Shown in pieces: positions 23,851 through 31,767 of a DNA stretch of 64,000 bases. The notes under the pieces are model-generated. The model made no database searches. It saw nothing but the letters and a program-made list of their open reading frames with translations, and was not told the DNA's origin. Position numbers and translations under genes: made by a program. Where the stretch lies: the NCBI GenBank assembly GCA_035630615.1, contig DASQKI010000100.1, positions 23,769-87,768 of the forward strand, in the 5' to 3' direction. The DNA is from DATFRX01 sp035630615 (GTDB lineage Bacteria; Actinomycetota; Actinomycetes; Propionibacteriales; Nocardioidaceae). Positions within the stretch are counted from its first letter, which is position 1; each line of letters begins with the position of its first letter.

Positions 23851-24720
23851 TCAATCCGCCAGTCGCCGGGCCAGCTCCATCGCGTCGACCGGCGCCCGCA
23901 CGTTGGCGTCGTTGTCGAAGTACGCGAACACGTCCCGGCCCGAGTCGCGGCGCGGCCCCTCCGTACCGACGGTGCGGTCCGACATCGGCGCCTCGCCAGC
24001 GGCCCAGCGCCGGATCTTGGCGGCCCACGCGTCGAGCGACTCGGCGTCGTAGCCGCTGGCGTAGAGCTCCTCGGCGCCGTGCAACCGGAGGTAGACGAAG
24101 TCGGCCGTGACATCCTCGAGCGCCGGCCAGTCGCCGGCCGCATCGGCGATGACGAGCCCGATGCGATGGCGCCGCAGCAACTCGATGAACGAAGGGTCGC
24201 GAAAGCTCGGGTGGCGCACCTCGACGGCATGCCGGATGCGCCGGCGCTTGTCAGTCGTCGTCCACGCCCGCCCGTCGAGTCGGTCGTCGTGCCCCTCGGC
24301 CAGATGGGCGGCGGTCGTCGTCGTACGAGGCAGCAGCCGGAAGAACGCCTCGAGTCGGTCCGGGTCGTACGCGAGCGTCGGCGGTAGCTGCCACAGCACC
24401 GGACCCAGCTTGCGACCGAGTGCCAGCAGGCCGGACGCGAAGAAGTTGGGCAGCGTCGTCTCGGGATCGGCCAGCCGCTTCATGTGTGTGATGAACCGAC
24501 CGCCCTTGACCGCGAACACGAAATCGTCGGGGGTCTGGTCGCGCCAGGCGCCGAAGCTCTCTGGCCGCTGCAGCGCGTAGAACGTGCCGTTGATCTCGAT
24601 CGAGTCGAGCCGCTGCGACGCGTACTCGAGCTCACGTCGCTGCGGCAGCCCCACCGGGTAGAACCGGCGCCGCCAGCCCGGGTAGTTCCAGCCCGAGATG
24701 CCGACCCGAATCCGTCCCAC
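23851..24720 (-). CDS. DUF72-domain protein (YecE-like)
   Basis: A 289-residue DUF72 TIM-barrel protein. Hallmarks are VGISGWNYPGWRRRFYP at the N-terminus, EINGTFYALQRPESF, FVFAVKGGRFITHMKRL, VEVRHPSF and FAYFDNDANVRAPVDA near the end. The family has no established reaction. GTG 24720 is the most upstream start compatible with the family's usual beginning, with no clear ribosome-binding site; it is divergent from the sulfotransferase gene with a 49-base gap. Confidence 0.87.
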   Translation of the reverse strand: MGRIRVGISGWNYPGWRRRFYPVGLPQRRELEYASQRLDSIEINGTFYALQRPESFGAWRDQTPDDFVFAVKGGRFITHMKRLADPETTLPNFFASGLLALGRKLGPVLWQLPPTLAYDPDRLEAFFRLLPRTTTTAAHLAEGHDDRLDGRAWTTTDKRRRIRHAVEVRHPSFRDPSFIELLRRHRIGLVIADAAGDWPALEDVTADFVYLRLHGAEELYASGYDAESLDAWAAKIRRWAAGEAPMSDRTVGTEGPRRDSGRDVFAYFDNDANVRAPVDAMELARRLAD

Positions 24721-24769
24721 GGTCGGAGCATCGCACAACGTTGCGCACGCCGTCGCTAGACTCCAGGCC

Positions 24770-25951
24770 ATGCCTGACTCCGGTCCACAGCAGGGGCCGA
24801 TCTTCCTGCATGTCGGCCTGCCCAAGTCCGGCACGACGTTCCTGCAGGACATGTTGCGACAACACCGCCGCTGGCTGCGTCGCGAAGAGCTCCTCTATCC
24901 GTTCGACGGCCATCGCGATCACTTCTTCGCCGCCCTCGACGCCCGCGAAAACCACCAGTTCGTCGGTGCGGTACGCCCGCAGGCCGAGGGCGCCTGGCCC
25001 AAGCTCGTCCAACGGGCCAAGGCCTTCGACGGCCGAGTCATCATCTCCCACGAGATCCTCGCGACGGCGACCCGCGATGCCGCCCGGCGCGCCCGCGCCC
25101 ATCTCGACGACCGCGAGATTCACCTCGTCATCACGGCTCGCGATCCCGCCCGCCAGGCCGTCGCCGACTGGCAGGAAGCGATCAAGCACGGACGCCGGGT
25201 GCCGTTTCGCGGGTACGTCCGACGCGCTGGACTCGGACATAAACCCCCGAAGCGCAAAAACGCCGACGCGCCTCCGGCCCGAGACTTCGCGGCGCAGCGC
25301 CTCCTCGACGTGATCGACGCCTGGGGCGGCGACCTGCCGGCCGAACGGATCCACATCGTCACCGTCCCCCACTCGACTGCCGACCCGGCACTGTTGTGGC
25401 GACGGTTCGGTGAGTTGCTCGGGATCGCCGACCCGGGTCGACTCACGCCCGGCAGTGAGATACGGCAAAACCCCCGTCTCGGAGTCGCCGACATCGAGCT
25501 GCTCCGCCGGGTCAACACCTCACTCGACCGGCGCCTGGTGGCCGACGAGTTCGGGGCGGTGGCCAAGAAGCTCTACGCGCAGACCATCCTTCCGTCGGTG
25601 TCACGGTCCGACGCGCCGGTGCTCCCGTCGCCGCTGTTCGAGCGGGCCGACGAGCTGGCCGCCGAGTGGATCGACGGCATCAAGTCGGCGGGCTACGACG
25701 TACGCGGCGATGCCGAAGATCTCCGGCCACGTCATACCGACGGACCCTGGCCCGGACGCTGGAGCGCCGAAGACGTGATCGACACCGCAGCCGCCGCGAC
25801 CGCCGAACTGCTCGTCGAGATCACTCAGCTGCGACGCGACAACGACAAACTCAAGCGTCGAGAGCTGACCCCAACCAACGTACGTCGGGCCCTGCGCAAC
25901 CGCATCCGTCGGCTCGGGCGCCGCACGCCCACCGAGTCGGAATCCGACTAG
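24770..25951 (+). CDS. Sulfotransferase family protein
   Basis: A 393-residue putative PAPS-dependent sulfotransferase. The 5'-phosphosulfate-binding loop is FLHVGLPKSGTTFLQDML near residue 15, and VITARDPARQAVADWQE resembles the 3'-phosphate-binding helix. The C-terminal ~60 residues are highly charged, with a possible coiled coil (VEITQLRRDNDKLKRREL) and Arg-rich end, which may bind membrane or a partner. Its 3' end overlaps the convergent FAD/NAD(P)-binding gene by about 100 bases. Confidence 0.8.
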   Translation: MPDSGPQQGPIFLHVGLPKSGTTFLQDMLRQHRRWLRREELLYPFDGHRDHFFAALDARENHQFVGAVRPQAEGAWPKLVQRAKAFDGRVIISHEILATATRDAARRARAHLDDREIHLVITARDPARQAVADWQEAIKHGRRVPFRGYVRRAGLGHKPPKRKNADAPPARDFAAQRLLDVIDAWGGDLPAERIHIVTVPHSTADPALLWRRFGELLGIADPGRLTPGSEIRQNPRLGVADIELLRRVNTSLDRRLVADEFGAVAKKLYAQTILPSVSRSDAPVLPSPLFERADELAAEWIDGIKSAGYDVRGDAEDLRPRHTDGPWPGRWSAEDVIDTAAAATAELLVEITQLRRDNDKLKRRELTPTNVRRALRNRIRRLGRRTPTESESD

Positions 25952-27323
25952 CGCGCCCGCGCCAGCGGCGCGCCGGCACAGCCTCCTCGACCTCCTCGGC
26001 GCCGAGCAGTCGATCGGTCAACGCCGCGGCGTGTCGGCGTATCTCGGGAATCGCGGCCGCCTCCCAGCGGGCACCTCGACGTGCGGCCCCGATCGCGTAG
26101 ACCCGGGACGACGCCGCACCGTTCGCATCGATCAGCGCCCCATCGCGATCGAGGTCGAAGCCCAATCTCAGCGGGTCCGGCCGAGCCATGCCGTCGGCGA
26201 GCAGCTGGTCGACCAGTGCGCTCCAACCGGTCTCGGACACCGCCTGCGGCCCGGTGCAGTTGACGACGCGAGTGAATCCGGCGAGCTCGGGCAGGCCGGC
26301 CTGCACGACGAGGTGTCCAGCCGCTCGAAGCCGTTCGATCCGGCCGGAGACCTCCGGCGCCATGCGATGGCGATGCACCTCCCACAGCCGCGCGAGATGC
26401 CGGACGAACCGCTCTCGATCCTCGTAAGACAGCCTCTCCCACAGGTCGCCGATCTGCGGCCGGATGCCGTCGACGACGCCACGCCAATCGCGACCAGCCG
26501 CCTCGGCGGCCCGCAACTGGTGAACGACAGCGCGTACGAGTGCCCGTAGCCCCGGCTCCCTCGGAGCGACGCCCTCGGCGACCGGGAACGGCGTGCGGGC
26601 ATGCGGTCGGGGCAGCTCCGCGTGCCGACTCGCCGCCACCATCCGAATGCCCGGGTGCCGCCGCGACAGGGTCAGCGCGACGTCGACCATCGTGAGCCCG
26701 GTGCCGACCAACAGGACGCGGTCGTCGCCGCCGATGCCGTCGAGGGAATCCGGCGCCGACGGATCGGCGACGTAGCGCTCGCCGCAGAACGCCGTGGCCG
26801 GCAGGGGTTGTGGATGCGGCGGCGGATTGCCGAGGGCGAGCACGGCGACATCGCCGACCAGCGTCCAACCGCAGCTCAGCTCGACCGATACAGCGGCGGC
26901 GTCTTCTCGTACGCGGACGGCGTCGCCGCGGATCCGGATGACGTCGGCGCCGGGCGACTCATCAGCGACGCCGAGCACGCTGGACAGATAGCGGCCGTAC
27001 GTCGGTCGTGAGAGATAGCTCCCCCGCTCCGCCCGGACGCCACGCGCCTTGCACCATCGCAGCAGGTGATCGGGGTCGTCGTGGAAGGCGCTCATCCGGT
27101 TGGCCGTGTTGTTGACGAGGTGATCGGGCTCGGCCTTGCCGTATGCGAGACCGGGGCCGAAGAGATCGTCGCGCTCGACCACCCGGACCTCGAGGGGACG
27201 ACCCGGCTGCGCTCGACGCGCCAAGGCGGCGGCCGTCAGTACTCCCGCCGCGCCGCCACCGATGACGAGGACGCGAAGGGACGGTCGTGTGCCTGCCGGT
27301 CGGACCGAACCGTGTATGGGCAT
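25851..27323 (-). CDS. FAD/NAD(P)-binding oxidoreductase (COG4529-like)
   Basis: A 490-residue flavoprotein. The dinucleotide-binding motif VLVIGGGAAGVLTAAALA opens the protein, FGPGLAYGKAEPDHLVNNTANRMSAF is typical of COG4529 (YdhS-like) proteins and VLLVGTGLTMVDVAL is the second nucleotide-binding motif. The reaction is unknown. ATG 27323 follows AAGGGGG. The last ~35 residues run antisense through the sulfotransferase 3' end and look non-homologous, suggesting a lost stop. Upstream lies the AT-rich motif at 27340-27366 shared with the gene at 28314; the cysteine-free Rrf2 regulator is the next gene upstream. Confidence 0.86.
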   Translation of the reverse strand: MPIHGSVRPAGTRPSLRVLVIGGGAAGVLTAAALARRAQPGRPLEVRVVERDDLFGPGLAYGKAEPDHLVNNTANRMSAFHDDPDHLLRWCKARGVRAERGSYLSRPTYGRYLSSVLGVADESPGADVIRIRGDAVRVREDAAAVSVELSCGWTLVGDVAVLALGNPPPHPQPLPATAFCGERYVADPSAPDSLDGIGGDDRVLLVGTGLTMVDVALTLSRRHPGIRMVAASRHAELPRPHARTPFPVAEGVAPREPGLRALVRAVVHQLRAAEAAGRDWRGVVDGIRPQIGDLWERLSYEDRERFVRHLARLWEVHRHRMAPEVSGRIERLRAAGHLVVQAGLPELAGFTRVVNCTGPQAVSETGWSALVDQLLADGMARPDPLRLGFDLDRDGALIDANGAASSRVYAIGAARRGARWEAAAIPEIRRHAAALTDRLLGAEEVEEAVPARRWRGRASRIPTRWACGARADGCGCAGPDVRWLGSALDA

Positions 27324-27339
27324 AAGACGCCCCCTTCTG

Positions 27340-27366
27340 CATTAGGTCAAGTGAATTAGTAGTCTA
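27340..27366 (-). promoter_or_regulatory. Putative Rrf2-type operator upstream of FAD/NAD(P)-binding gene
   Basis: Read on the minus strand, the 27-base stretch starts CTTAGACTACTAATTC and ends ACTTGACCTAA. It is AT-rich in a high-GC region, has TTAG/CTAA inverted ends, and matches the stretch before the small gene at 28314 in 20 of 27 positions. It lies 17 bases upstream of the start codon. Confidence 0.55.
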
Positions 27367-27409
27367 AGGCCGATGTGTGTGATCCCCAAGACCCAGGCAG
27401 GGGACGCGT

Positions 27410-27465
27410 GAGTTCCGACTCAGGGTCGGTCTGGTCGCGTCAACGCCGACGCCAGATCGGAACTC
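27410..27465. repeat. Hairpin repeat after the Rrf2 gene
   Basis: GAGTTCCGA at 27410-27418 pairs with TCGGAACTC at 27457-27465 over a 38-base loop. It lies 12 bases downstream of the Rrf2 gene stop (minus strand) and probably terminates it before the FAD/NAD(P)-binding gene. Confidence 0.55.
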
Positions 27466-27476
27466 GAGCCGACTGA

Positions 27477-27935
27477 CTAGTGGGGCATCCAGGCGTCTTC
27501 GTCGTGGGTCAGCGCCTCGATGTTCTTCGGGAGCTTGCCGTCGGCCAGATTCTGGATGGTGACCGACTCGAAGACCTTCCGCAGGCTGATCCGGGCGGCG
27601 ATCCACACGTGCTGCAACACCAACGCCGAGTCGTTGTAGGTGACTGCCTCGGGACGCAGGCCATAGACGCTGACCAGCGGTCCATCGACGGCCCGGATGA
27701 CGTCGGCGATGGTGACCTCGTCGGCCGACCGTCCGAGCCGCCAACCCCCGGACTGGCCACGCTGGCTCACCACGACACCGGCGCGGCGAAGGTCGGCAAG
27801 GATGGCCTGGAGAAAGCCGTGCGGAATGTCTTGCAGGCGCCCGATCTCCTCCGCTGAGACCGGACCACGCTCGGTCCGACCAGCGATTTCGATGAGCGCA
27901 CGGAGCGCATAATCCGACTTGGCCGAAACCCGCAT
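27477..27935 (-). CDS. Rrf2-family regulator lacking cysteines (CymR-like)
   Basis: A 152-residue Rrf2-family winged-helix regulator. The start MRVSAKSDYALRALIEIA, the HTH region (VSAEEIGRLQDIPHGFLQAI) and the wing GQSGGWRLGR are typical. The protein contains no cysteine at all, so it cannot carry the Fe-S cluster of IscR or NsrR; it groups functionally with cluster-free members such as CymR, which sense cysteine supply through a partner enzyme. No clear ribosome-binding site precedes ATG 27935; the transcript may be leaderless. It lies between the genes carrying the AT-rich motif and is the obvious candidate to bind it. Confidence 0.88.
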   Translation of the reverse strand: MRVSAKSDYALRALIEIAGRTERGPVSAEEIGRLQDIPHGFLQAILADLRRAGVVVSQRGQSGGWRLGRSADEVTIADVIRAVDGPLVSVYGLRPEAVTYNDSALVLQHVWIAARISLRKVFESVTIQNLADGKLPKNIEALTHDEDAWMPH

Positions 27936-28106
27936 ACGTCAAAGTCTGTCAGATCACTCGTCTCAGTTGGAGATGACCGGCCGGCGGGGCGCGTCCGATC
28001 GATGTCGGTGCGCCCCGCCGCCGGGGGCGACGACAGGTCCGAGCGCGGTTGTCGCCCCTGGGCGATGACGAGCCCAGGGCGCGCTCAGGCCAGGGTCAGC
28101 GCCGCC

Positions 28107-28314
28107 TCAGTCGCCTTCGCTTCCTCGGTCCGACGCGCGCGTTTGCTCCGCGCGTACGGCGACGAAGATCAGCTGAACCCAGACCAGTGCCCACAGCCCG
28201 GTCGCCAGCCCCGTCGACGCACTGCTGGCGCCGGTCCATTGCACGAAGGTCTTGAGATTGGTCAAGACGATGAGCCCGCCGGCACCGACGCTCCGACACC
28301 AGCAGGTTGCGCAT
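28107..28314 (-). pseudogene. Small membrane protein gene with an apparent frameshift
   Basis: ATG 28314 follows a strong AAGGAGGGG, but its frame gives a polar, Arg-rich product. The adjacent frame, open to TGA at 28107-28109, encodes a convincing membrane-protein C-terminus: GAGGLIVLTNLKTFVQWTG, then ASTGLATGLWALVWVQLIFV and a charged tail RAEQTRASDRGSEGD. That frame has no ATG or GTG. The ATG-to-stop distance is 208 bases (69 codons plus one), so a single-base shift within codons ~7-12 would restore a ~69-residue two-helix protein. Either the gene is broken, the assembly has an error here, or it is read by frameshifting. It has its own AT-rich promoter motif. Confidence 0.55.
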
Positions 28315-28328
28315 ACCGTCCCCTCCTT

Positions 28329-28358
28329 GTTAAGTCACTTGAGTTTATAGACTAAGTT
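28329..28358 (-). promoter_or_regulatory. Second copy of the putative Rrf2-type operator
   Basis: On the minus strand the stretch begins CTTAGTCTATAAACTC and ends AAGTGACTTAA, matching the motif before the FAD/NAD(P)-binding gene in 20 of 27 positions. TTGACG lies upstream as a possible -35 and the ribosome-binding site AAGGAGGGG follows directly. It belongs to the small frameshifted gene. Confidence 0.55.
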
Positions 28359-28438
28359 CACACGATCGAGGCGTCAACACCGAGATGGGGACGAATCCGG
28401 TGGCCGACGTCACATCTCGGAGTGCCGGCTTGTCTGAC

Positions 28439-28474
28439 CTACTCGCCAGTAGGATACTTAGTTACTGACGAGTA
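28439..28474. promoter_or_regulatory. Tandem palindromes upstream of the FadE5-like gene
   Basis: CCTACTCGCCAGTAGG is a perfect 6+4+6 palindrome, and about ten bases on TTACTGACGAGTAA is a perfect 5+4+5 palindrome. Both share TACT-N4-AGTA, so they look like a double operator for a TetR-type repressor of fatty-acid degradation. They lie 50-80 bases before the FadE5-like start. The rest of 28359-28519 holds no gene. Confidence 0.55.
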
Positions 28475-28519
28475 AACCCAAGCGCTTGGGAGCGCTCAGA
28501 CCGTGGAAGCTGGGGCATC

Positions 28520-30397
28520 GTGAGCCACTTCAGGAGCAACCTTCGCGACATCGAGTTCAACCTGTTCGAGGTCTTCGGTGTCGATCAGGTCATGGGGCAG
28601 GGCCCGTACGAAGAGATCGATGTCGAGACCAGTCGCAGCATCCTCACCGAGGTCGACCGACTGGCTCGCGGGGAGCTCGCCGAGTCGTTCGAGACCTCCG
28701 ATCGAACGCCGCCGACGTTTGACCCGACCCAGCACACGGTCGAGGTCCCCGAGGCCTTCAAACGCAGCTATCACGCGTGGATGGACGCCGAATGGTGGCG
28801 GCTGCAAAACCCGACGGAACTCGGTGGCACACCGGCCCCGGCCGCGCTGGTCTGGTCGACCGCCGAACTCGTCCTCGGTGCCAACCCGGCCGTGTGGATG
28901 TACGCCTGCGGCCCGAGCTTCGCCAACATCTTGTGGCGCAACGGCACCGAGCGCGACCAGCAGATCGCCAAGCACATCGTCGACCGTCGGTGGGGCGCGA
29001 CGATGGTCCTGACCGAGCCCGACGCGGGCTCCGACGTCGGAGCGGGTCGCGCCAGAGCTCACCTCCAAGCGGACGGCACCTGGCACCTCGAAGGCGTCAA
29101 GCGCTTCATCACCTCCGGCGAGCACGACCTGAGCGAAAACATCATCCATCTCGTCCTGGCCCGGCCCGTCGGCGTCGACGGGGCTGGCGGCCCGGGCACC
29201 AAGGGCCTGAGCCTGTTCGTGGTTCCGAAGCACCACTTCGATCTCGAGACCGGCGAGCTGACCGGTGAGCGCAACGGCGTCTACGCCACCGGGGTCGAAA
29301 AGAAGATGGGCATCAAGGTGTCGACGACCTGCGAGCTCACCTTCGGCGACACTTCCGTCGGCGGCGGCGAGCCGGCCAGGGGCTGGCTGCTCGGTGAGGT
29401 GCACGACGGCATCGCGCAGATGTTCCAGGTCATCGAAAACGCCCGGATGATGGTGGGCACCAAGGCGATCGCCACGCTGTCGACCGGCTACCTCAACGCG
29501 CTCGACTACGCCAAGGAACGGGTCCAGGGCGCCGACCTGATGCGGGCCGCCGACAAGACGGCGCCGCGGGTGACGATCACCCACCACCCCGACGTCCGAC
29601 GGTCGCTGATGACGCAAAAGGCATACGCCGAGGCGCTGCGGGCCCTGGTGGTCTTCGCCGCGACCTACCAGGACCGGATCCGGATCGCCGACGCCAAGGG
29701 CGAGCGCGACGAGGAGGCCGAGACGGTCAACGACCTGCTGCTGCCCATCGTCAAGGGTTACGGCTCGGAGCGGTCGTGGGTGTTGCTCGGCACCGAAGGC
29801 CTGCAGACGTATGGCGGGTCCGGATTCTTGCAGGACTACCCGCTCGAGCAGTACGTCCGCGACGCCAAGATCGACACGGTCTACGAAGGCACGACCGCGA
29901 TCCAGGGCATGGACCTGTTCTTCCGCAAGATCGTGAAGGACAAGGCGTCCGCGCTGACGCATCTCGCGAGCCAGGCGAAGGAGTTCGCCGAGTCCGAGGC
30001 AGGCAACGGACGGCTCAAGGTCGAGCGCCAACTCCTCGCCAAGGGGCTCGACGACGCCCAAGGCATCGTCGGCGCGATGATCGGGCAGCTCATGTCGTCC
30101 GACCCCAACGCCGAGGGCGGCGACCTCGCCAACATCTACAAGGTCGGCCTCAACACGACCCGCCTGCTGACCGTGCTCGGTGACCTCGTCTGCTCGTGGC
30201 TACTGCTCCGCCAGGCCGAGGTGGCGCTCGACAAGCTCGGCGGCGACGTGTCGGAGTCCGACAAGAGGTTTTACGAGGGCAAGGTGGCTGGGGCGCAGTG
30301 GTTCGCTCGGACCGTGCTGCCCAAGGTCACGGCGGAGCGTGCCATCGCCGAGTCGACCGACCTCGCGGTCATGCATCTCGACGAAGCGGCGTTCTGA
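28520..30397 (+). CDS. fadE5: Acyl-CoA dehydrogenase, FadE5-like
   Basis: A 625-residue long-form acyl-CoA dehydrogenase catalysing the first step of fatty-acid beta-oxidation with FAD. The N-terminus MSHFRSNLRDIEFNLFEVFG, WMYACGPSFANILW, MVLTEPDAGSDVGAGRA, ARMMVGTKAIATLSTGYLNA and RVTITHHPDVRRSLMTQKAY match the mycobacterial FadE5 type; the active-site region is DTVYEGTTAIQGMDLFFRK. The extra C-terminal helical domain (residues ~480-625) is usual for this ~610-residue class. GTG 28520 is the start, with AGCTGGGG upstream. Two TetR-like palindromes precede it. The gene is monocistronic, ended by a long perfect hairpin. Confidence 0.92.
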   Translation: MSHFRSNLRDIEFNLFEVFGVDQVMGQGPYEEIDVETSRSILTEVDRLARGELAESFETSDRTPPTFDPTQHTVEVPEAFKRSYHAWMDAEWWRLQNPTELGGTPAPAALVWSTAELVLGANPAVWMYACGPSFANILWRNGTERDQQIAKHIVDRRWGATMVLTEPDAGSDVGAGRARAHLQADGTWHLEGVKRFITSGEHDLSENIIHLVLARPVGVDGAGGPGTKGLSLFVVPKHHFDLETGELTGERNGVYATGVEKKMGIKVSTTCELTFGDTSVGGGEPARGWLLGEVHDGIAQMFQVIENARMMVGTKAIATLSTGYLNALDYAKERVQGADLMRAADKTAPRVTITHHPDVRRSLMTQKAYAEALRALVVFAATYQDRIRIADAKGERDEEAETVNDLLLPIVKGYGSERSWVLLGTEGLQTYGGSGFLQDYPLEQYVRDAKIDTVYEGTTAIQGMDLFFRKIVKDKASALTHLASQAKEFAESEAGNGRLKVERQLLAKGLDDAQGIVGAMIGQLMSSDPNAEGGDLANIYKVGLNTTRLLTVLGDLVCSWLLLRQAEVALDKLGGDVSESDKRFYEGKVAGAQWFARTVLPKVTAERAIAESTDLAVMHLDEAAF

Positions 30398-30416
30398 GGT
30401 GGGCGGGCTTGGGGCA

Positions 30417-30514
30417 GAGGTTGGGGTTCATCCCGCCAGGTCCACCAGCCTTGCTCGTTCCTCGCTTCGGCGGCCAGGCCCATCCACGAACCTGGCGGGA
30501 TGAACCCCAACCTC
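30417..30514. repeat. Long perfect hairpin repeat after the FadE5-like gene
   Basis: Arms 30417-30441 and 30490-30514 (25 bases each, starting GAGGTTGGGGTTCATCCCGC) are perfectly complementary around a 48-base loop. It lies 20 bases after the fadE5 stop. Perfect arms of this length suggest recent spread or selection on the structure. The remainder of the gap to 30594 shows nothing more. Confidence 0.75.
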
Positions 30515-30593
30515 GGCGCTTCCCCGCTCATCCGCCGCTGCACGTCGCTGAGCTGACGGTCGGTCGGCCCTCCCGTGTGCCACGATTGGCGCC

Positions 30594-31109
30594 GTGGGTT
30601 TGGGAGCGGCGGAGTCCTCGGGGGCGTCGGAGGGGTCGGGGGTTAAGCCGTCGCGGGGGTGGTATCTGGTTGCGGTGGCGATGTTCGTGGGGAGTCTGAT
30701 TCCGGCGTACTTTCTGGCCGGCAGCGCTTTCGACACGCTGGACCCGACGAGCGGCGGGCGACCGATCCCCCTCGACGACTCGTTCAACGACGTTCCCGTC
30801 AGCAGGCACGATCGCGTCGGCCTGCTCCCCGACGACCTGCCGGCGGGTACCTATCGGCTGCGGTGCGAGAACGGCGGGACCGCGATCGATGTCGACGGCT
30901 TCGGTGTCCGCTCGACCGAGGGATGGACCGACGCCATCCTCATGCTCATCGCGGCGATCGTGCTGCCCGGCATCGCCGGCCTGACCGCGATCACGATCGT
31001 CGTCATCACCGCCGTACGTCGGTCCAGTGCTCGCAGTCGAGGCCGGCGACCGCCAACTGCTCCGTACGGATCGGCGGGCATCCCGTCGGCACCCACACCG
31101 ATGCCATGA
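30594..31109 (+). CDS. Two-helix membrane protein, twin copy 1
   Basis: A 171-residue protein of no family I recognise. It has a cytoplasmic N-terminus, a helix in SRGWYLVAVAMFVGSLIPAYFLAG, an extracellular domain of ~75 residues with one cysteine (LPAGTYRLRCENGGTAIDVDGFGV), a second helix (ILMLIAAIVLPGIAGLTAITIVV) and an Arg/Pro-rich tail. It is a tandem paralogue of the next gene: the SLIPAY helix, the GTY-LRC segment and overall topology are shared. GTG 30594 is the only plausible start near the first helix. Confidence 0.7.
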   Translation: MGLGAAESSGASEGSGVKPSRGWYLVAVAMFVGSLIPAYFLAGSAFDTLDPTSGGRPIPLDDSFNDVPVSRHDRVGLLPDDLPAGTYRLRCENGGTAIDVDGFGVRSTEGWTDAILMLIAAIVLPGIAGLTAITIVVITAVRRSSARSRGRRPPTAPYGSAGIPSAPTPMP

Positions 31110-31122
31110 CATCCTCGGAATC

Positions 31123-31767
31123 GTGAGCGAGGCGCAGACGACCAGGGCCCGGCCGTCGCAGGCGTGGTACGTCGCCGCGTTCGTGCCGTTCCTGCTGAGC
31201 TTGATCCCCGCGTACGCCCTCGGCAAGGCGGCCGCCGACGAGGTCGACGTGCACCTCGAGACGCTGACCGGCCCGACCGTAGAGATCGGCGGCGACGACC
31301 GCGGCCTCTACACGACGTCGCGCGAGCAGAGCGAGCAGGCGACCTGCCAACTGCGCTCGGCAACGGGCAAGACGGTGCGGCTCGACGAGACCGTCTCGCA
31401 CCTGTCGACCGAGCAAGACGATGCGACTTGGTATCGCATGGCACCACTGCCCTCGGACATCGACGACGGCACGTACGCGTTGCGCTGCCGTGCCGACGGT
31501 GCTCGGATCGACCCGACCGGCCTAGCGGTCAGCTCCTCGCCGCGATGGGGCCGGTTTGCGATGCTCTTGATCGCGGCCTTCGCCGTCCCGGTCGCGGCCG
31601 CGGTGCTCGGCACCTTGATCTTCGTCGTGATCTTCACGATGCGACGGCGCGCCCAGCCGACCGGCGACCGGGACGCCGATCAGTTCGACGAAGACGCCGA
31701 CGACGAGGGCGCCTACCGGCTCGGCACGAACGACGACGATCGCGACGCCGATCAGCCCGACGGATAA
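31123..31767 (+). CDS. Two-helix membrane protein, twin copy 2
   Basis: A 214-residue paralogue of the preceding protein: PSQAWYVAAFVPFLLSLIPAYALG, an extracellular domain with a pair of cysteines (ATCQLRS and YALRCRADG), a second helix and an acidic cytoplasmic tail (DADQFDEDADDEGAY). The tail charge is opposite to that of the Arg-rich tail of copy 1, so the two might pair. GTG 31123 lies 13 bases after the first twin. Its 3' end overlaps the convergent sulfatase gene by 16 bases. Confidence 0.7.
   Translation: MSEAQTTRARPSQAWYVAAFVPFLLSLIPAYALGKAAADEVDVHLETLTGPTVEIGGDDRGLYTTSREQSEQATCQLRSATGKTVRLDETVSHLSTEQDDATWYRMAPLPSDIDDGTYALRCRADGARIDPTGLAVSSSPRWGRFAMLLIAAFAVPVAAAVLGTLIFVVIFTMRRRAQPTGDRDADQFDEDADDEGAYRLGTNDDDRDADQPDG

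Noticed and set aside
28002..28355. Plus-strand frame of 117 codons in the Rrf2-fadE5 gap
   Set aside because: No ribosome-binding site, Arg/Pro/Gly-rich composition, and it is antisense to the more convincing small membrane gene.
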